DNA of 64,000 bases. It comes from Desulforhopalus singaporensis (GTDB taxonomy: Bacteria > Desulfobacterota > Desulfobulbia > Desulfobulbales > Desulfocapsaceae). This document shows positions 60,531-64,000 of the stretch, piece after piece. The stretch lies in the NCBI RefSeq assembly GCF_900104445.1, contig NZ_FNJI01000003.1, positions 62,001-126,000 of the forward strand, given 5' to 3'. Below the pieces are notes generated by a model. It worked only from the letters and a program-made list of their open reading frames with translations, searched no databases and had not been told where the DNA came from. Position 1 is the stretch's first letter, and each line of letters opens with the position of its first letter. The position numbers were made by a program, and so were the translations under genes.

Positions 60531-63215
60531 ATGTGGTGGCCGAAAATCAGACAGAAGAAGCGCAAGACAATGGCAAGTCAGGCCAAGACCGATATCTGGC
60601 GGATCAAAGCCATTTTTAATAATTTCCGGAAAATCCTCCAGGTCAACACCGTCGTTTTCGAATCCATGGCGGACCTGGACAGGACCCTCGGCGGCGAATA
60701 TATCTTCGACCGCAATTATCTTGAAGAAACGGTACGGACCATCTCATCTCACGTCCATCACGTCACCTACAGCCTCAACGCCCTTACCGGCAACGCGCAC
60801 ATCGCAATCTACGACAAATACCAGGAACTCAGGACCATCCTTGATGACATCCTGGTTGGCAATTACCAGGCACTGTACTGCCCCCCTGTTCTTCCCCTGC
60901 ACGCTCTGAGCTGGGAGCTGGAACCGCTGGTCGGCATCAATATCATCTGTCTGGCCGAACTGCAGCACCACCATGGAATCAAGGCCGCTGGCGGCGTAGT
61001 CTTGACCAGCGGTGCTGCCAGAGCCCTCGCATCACCGGCCGAACCCAGCACCGCTGGGCCGAAAATAACCAGGGAAGCGGTGGAACAGAACCTTATCGAA
61101 TTCCTGAAAAAGAATTTCGCCAAATATCCCCAGCGTAATATTATCGTCAGCTCCAGCCAGATTGACGAGGATATGGGAGAAACCAGAAACCTCGGCGAAT
61201 TCGAGCTGTCGGTGTGCCCGGAGGCGAACCGGGTCGTTTTGCAGGACAAGCCTTCGGAGATCTTCACCGGCCATGAGACCCGGGAGCAGACCGTCACAAC
61301 CGGCCCCCGTCCGGTGCAGGAAACAAAGATCGATGGTTCGACCATCCCGGAACAGTTTCTCAACGGGATCCGCTTCATCTCGAAAACGGCGAACGCAAGG
61401 CTTCACCGGACCGAAGACTCCCCCGATCCCGCTTTTGCCCTGTTCATAAGAACCGCGACCCCCACCACCGCATGCGGCACCGTCACCACCCGGACACCCT
61501 CGGTGGGCGTCGTACCAATCCTCAAGATAACCGCCCACCCACCAGAACAGCCTGATATAGTTGACAAATACAGGCTCAAGCGCCTCTTTCCTTTCAATAT
61601 TATTTCATCGGATATAGCGCCCAAACCCGCATCGTGTCAACTTCCCGATGACCAGCATGCCGACACCAGGCTGGACAACGGCAGGTTCATGCGCGGCTCA
61701 TCGCTGATCAAACCTGAAGCACTCAAATCACTGGCAGAAACGGCCATGACCCTGGAGCGGATAATGAGTGTTCCGGTCACGATTCAATGGGAACTTGGAC
61801 CGGACGGTGAATTTGTCATTACGCGCCTGTTCCCTTTTCTGGAAAAAACCGAAGAACCGACCGCCGCAGAACTTTCCGAAGAGATGGACAGCGCGGTTAT
61901 CCTGGCCGAAGGAGGTCAAGTGGTCCAGTCCGGCGTCGCTGCGGCTCCGGTGGTGCACGTGACGGAATTGACGAAACCCGAGGACTTTCCGGTCGGGGCA
62001 ATTGCCGTTGCCCCGGTTGCAACCCCACAGCTGACGCCGATCCTGTACAGGGCGTCAGCAATTCTGACCGAGCAGGGCAACCCGGTTGGCCATCTGGCAA
62101 CGGTTGCCAGGGAACTCAACCTGCCGGCGCTGTTCGGTATACCAGGAATCGTAAACGACCTCGCCCCGGGACAGGAAATCACCGTTGACAGCGGTATGCG
62201 CTGTGTTTTCCAGGGTATCGTCAAGACCCTGGTGCAACTTGGCAACAGCGAGACGGCGTTTTCCCCCGTAGACCCCGAATATCGGATTCTACGCCGACTG
62301 CTCAGGTTTATCACCCCCCTCAACCTGGTCGACCCGGAGTCCCCAGGCTTCACCCCCCGCCATTGCCGGACGTATCATGATATCATCCACTACTGTCATG
62401 AAGCGGCCGTTGACGAACTTGCCCATTTCCAGGAACGGCGACCGGAACTGCGCGGCCTGCAGACCTCCAGACTGCGACTGCCCAACACCATGGACATCAA
62501 CCTGCTCGATATCGGCGGAGGTCTTCATTCTGCGGCCGAGGATACGACGATAATTGGCGATATACACTCCAAACCGTTCGCCATCTTCATCGACGGCCTG
62601 CTTCACCCCCGGGCTGGCACCGATTCACCTGGCATACTTGGGGTACGCGACATTTTCACCTCTCTTCCCAAGACCTTTACCCAGATAAACAGCCGCGCAG
62701 AGCTTCTGACAGGCAACCTGGCGATCATCGGCCACCATTACATGAACCTCAGCCTGCGGCTTGGTTACCATTTCAGCGTTATCGACGCCCATCTCTCAAC
62801 CGACAGACATAGAAATTACATCTATTTCCGTTTTATCGGCGGCATGGCCGCCGAATCCAAACGGGCTCGGCGGGCGCAACTGATAGAACGTGTTCTGGCG
62901 ACAATGGATTTCAAGGTAGAGCGCACCGGAGACCTGGTTGTCGGCAGAATGAAATTCGAGCAGGAAGACGCCCTGCGCTCCTCCCTGTTCGTGCTCGGGG
63001 CATTGACGACTTTCACCCGCCAGCGGGACACAATCCTGGACAACGATAACCAATCGGAACGGCTATTCGCCAATTTTGCCGACACCTTTCTGCTGTCGTA
63101 TGGCGAAAAGTCTAAGTTATCAGCGCCGTTCACCCCGGTTTCCACTTCAGAAAAACCGAAAAATCAAGCTCAGCCTGTCGACAGTCCCTCAACAGTTCCA
63201 GGTCAAAGGTCATGA
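60531..63215 (+). CDS. PPDK-like protein with decayed ATP-grasp site, phosphohistidine kept
   Basis: Protein of 894 residues with the same layout as the other PPDK-like proteins, including the C-terminal CRTYHDIIHYCHEAA and LSLRLGYHFSVIDA. The ATP-grasp part is altered at key places: VRSS is VSSS (Ser207 for Arg), the SFAGQ segment is RNLGEF, and ILQSRP is VITRLFP. A Thr/Pro-rich stretch (about 270-390) replaces conserved sequence. The swivelling domain still has GNPVGHLATVAREL (His521). It therefore probably cannot bind ATP in the normal way but could accept phosphate from a partner. Its stop overlaps the start of an intact paralogue. Ribosome site AGGA is 12 bases away. Confidence 0.8.
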   Translation: MWWPKIRQKKRKTMASQAKTDIWRIKAIFNNFRKILQVNTVVFESMADLDRTLGGEYIFDRNYLEETVRTISSHVHHVTYSLNALTGNAHIAIYDKYQELRTILDDILVGNYQALYCPPVLPLHALSWELEPLVGINIICLAELQHHHGIKAAGGVVLTSGAARALASPAEPSTAGPKITREAVEQNLIEFLKKNFAKYPQRNIIVSSSQIDEDMGETRNLGEFELSVCPEANRVVLQDKPSEIFTGHETREQTVTTGPRPVQETKIDGSTIPEQFLNGIRFISKTANARLHRTEDSPDPAFALFIRTATPTTACGTVTTRTPSVGVVPILKITAHPPEQPDIVDKYRLKRLFPFNIISSDIAPKPASCQLPDDQHADTRLDNGRFMRGSSLIKPEALKSLAETAMTLERIMSVPVTIQWELGPDGEFVITRLFPFLEKTEEPTAAELSEEMDSAVILAEGGQVVQSGVAAAPVVHVTELTKPEDFPVGAIAVAPVATPQLTPILYRASAILTEQGNPVGHLATVARELNLPALFGIPGIVNDLAPGQEITVDSGMRCVFQGIVKTLVQLGNSETAFSPVDPEYRILRRLLRFITPLNLVDPESPGFTPRHCRTYHDIIHYCHEAAVDELAHFQERRPELRGLQTSRLRLPNTMDINLLDIGGGLHSAAEDTTIIGDIHSKPFAIFIDGLLHPRAGTDSPGILGVRDIFTSLPKTFTQINSRAELLTGNLAIIGHHYMNLSLRLGYHFSVIDAHLSTDRHRNYIYFRFIGGMAAESKRARRAQLIERVLATMDFKVERTGDLVVGRMKFEQEDALRSSLFVLGALTTFTRQRDTILDNDNQSERLFANFADTFLLSYGEKSKLSAPFTPVSTSEKPKNQAQPVDSPSTVPGQRS

Positions 63216-64000
63216 AACTTCCCCTTATCACCCCGTTGCTGGAAAAAGTCCAGACCCACCGGAGAAAAAAGGAAACCATCGCTCTTGAGGACCTCAAGGC
63301 CAGGTACCATGCATTTCGCATTTTTCTTGAAAACAACGGCAGCGCCCTTGAACTTCTCGCCCGCCTGGACTCCCTCCTGATCAGGGGAGAAAGCGACGAG
63401 ATCCGTAAACTGGTGGAAGAACTGATCGGTTTCACCACCGAACTGGTCGACGGCCTCAACATCCTGTCGAACTACGGCCATACCCAGCTTTACGGTTTTC
63501 ATGGCCGTATGACCGAGAACATTCTGGCCAGCTGTGGTTCCATCAAAGACGAAAATACCGGTGAATTCTGCGTATCCTTGAGAGATCTGCCCCGAAACGG
63601 CGAGAGGCTGGCGGGGAGAAAAGCGGCAAATCTTGCCCGGCTCAAGCGGTTGGCCCTGCCAGTCCCCGATGGTTTTATCTGTACGGTTTCCGCAACCAAG
63701 AGATTCATGAAGATGGGCAAGCTGACGGCGGACATCCAGCGCATCCTGCGAGATATTTCCCAGGGGCAGGTGGATCTCAACAGGGGGGCAAACAGGATCA
63801 AGACCAAGGTCATGGACACACCTCTGCCAAACGAACTGGCCACATCACTTGAGACCCAATACCGGCTCCTGGCCCAACAGCAGCTTGGCAACCCCGACGC
63901 CGCCATTGCAATTTCCGTGCGCAGCAGCGGCGTTGCCGAAGACAGCATAGAACACTCATTCGCCGGCCAGTTCACCTCGGTGCTCAACGTCATAGGAGTT
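63212..64000 (+). CDS. PPDK-like protein, intact ATP site (3' truncated by window end)
   Basis: Starts at ATG 63212, overlapping the previous stop (ATGA), and stays open to the window end; 263 residues are visible. A helical N-terminal region of about 115 residues is followed by the beginning of the ATP-grasp domain: GRKAANLARLKRLALPVPDGF near 135-155 and SVRSSGVAEDSIEHSFAGQF with Arg237 in place. In contrast to the gene just upstream, the ATP-binding residues are conserved. The phosphohistidine and C-terminal domains lie beyond the window. Confidence 0.85.
   Translation, partial: MKLPLITPLLEKVQTHRRKKETIALEDLKARYHAFRIFLENNGSALELLARLDSLLIRGESDEIRKLVEELIGFTTELVDGLNILSNYGHTQLYGFHGRMTENILASCGSIKDENTGEFCVSLRDLPRNGERLAGRKAANLARLKRLALPVPDGFICTVSATKRFMKMGKLTADIQRILRDISQGQVDLNRGANRIKTKVMDTPLPNELATSLETQYRLLAQQQLGNPDAAIAISVRSSGVAEDSIEHSFAGQFTSVLNVIGV

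Noticed and set aside
1-64000. CRISPR arrays, insertion sequences, integrases, attachment sites
   Set aside because: No direct-repeat arrays, transposase or integrase frames, or tRNA-linked duplications were seen.

Overview
The window is GC-rich, densely packed bacterial DNA from what looks like a strictly anaerobic Desulfobacterota (deltaproteobacterial) organism. Pointers are two oxygen-sensitive glycyl radical enzymes with activases, a corrinoid methyltransferase of the MttB family, pyrrolysine genes (pylC, pylD, pylSc), a corrinoid-activating RACo-type protein, a TRAP transporter, five sigma-54 activators and several -24/-12 promoters. The taxon is an inference from gene content. I saw no rRNA, tRNA, CRISPR array or insertion sequence.

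Region 1 (1-9296): a 5'-truncated glycyl radical enzyme, its activase, a MIF-type tautomerase, a second glycyl radical enzyme, a second activase and a non-pyrrolysine MttB homologue run as one operon; a ProX/YbaK-type deacylase follows behind a hairpin leader. Both radical enzymes have GCVVP in place of the usual C-x-E active-site motif.

Region 2 (9331-20117), module A: a sigma-54 two-component pair is divergent from an operon encoding a winged-helix/pseudo-receiver protein, a sensor kinase, a receiver, a TauE/SafE permease, a membrane protein, a PPDK-like phosphotransferase and a receiver.

Region 3 (20190-37471): GntR and PAS/sigma-54 regulators lie beside a leftward catabolic operon (OYE-type flavoenzyme, HpbD-like enolase-superfamily epimerase, IlvD-type dehydratase, DUF1638-HyuA fusion). 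Divergent from it is a rightward pyrrolysine/corrinoid operon (pylC, pylD, pylSc, a B12-activation-domain protein, RACo, HD protein, MocA-like transferase). A route for betaines such as (hydroxy)proline betaine is a reasonable but unproven reading of regions 1 and 3.

Region 4 (37479-42265): an ACR3-like permease, a DUF302 protein and a small Cys/His protein, probably driven by a sigma-54 promoter and a divergent Cys-rich PAS activator; then a MATE exporter.

Region 5 (42266-51918): a sigma-54 operon for a three-part amino-acid dehydrogenase (DAO-like, 2Fe-2S, FAD/BFD subunits), RidA and a TRAP transporter with two binding proteins, with its likely GAF/PAS activator at the far end.

Region 6 (52019-64000), module B: receiver, PPDK-like protein, TIGR02186-type protein, TauE/SafE permease, sigma-54 response regulator and kinase, then two divergent PPDK-like genes, the last cut by the window end. 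Modules A and B share the order permease, membrane accessory, PPDK-like protein, receiver. This is the best candidate here for an undescribed system.
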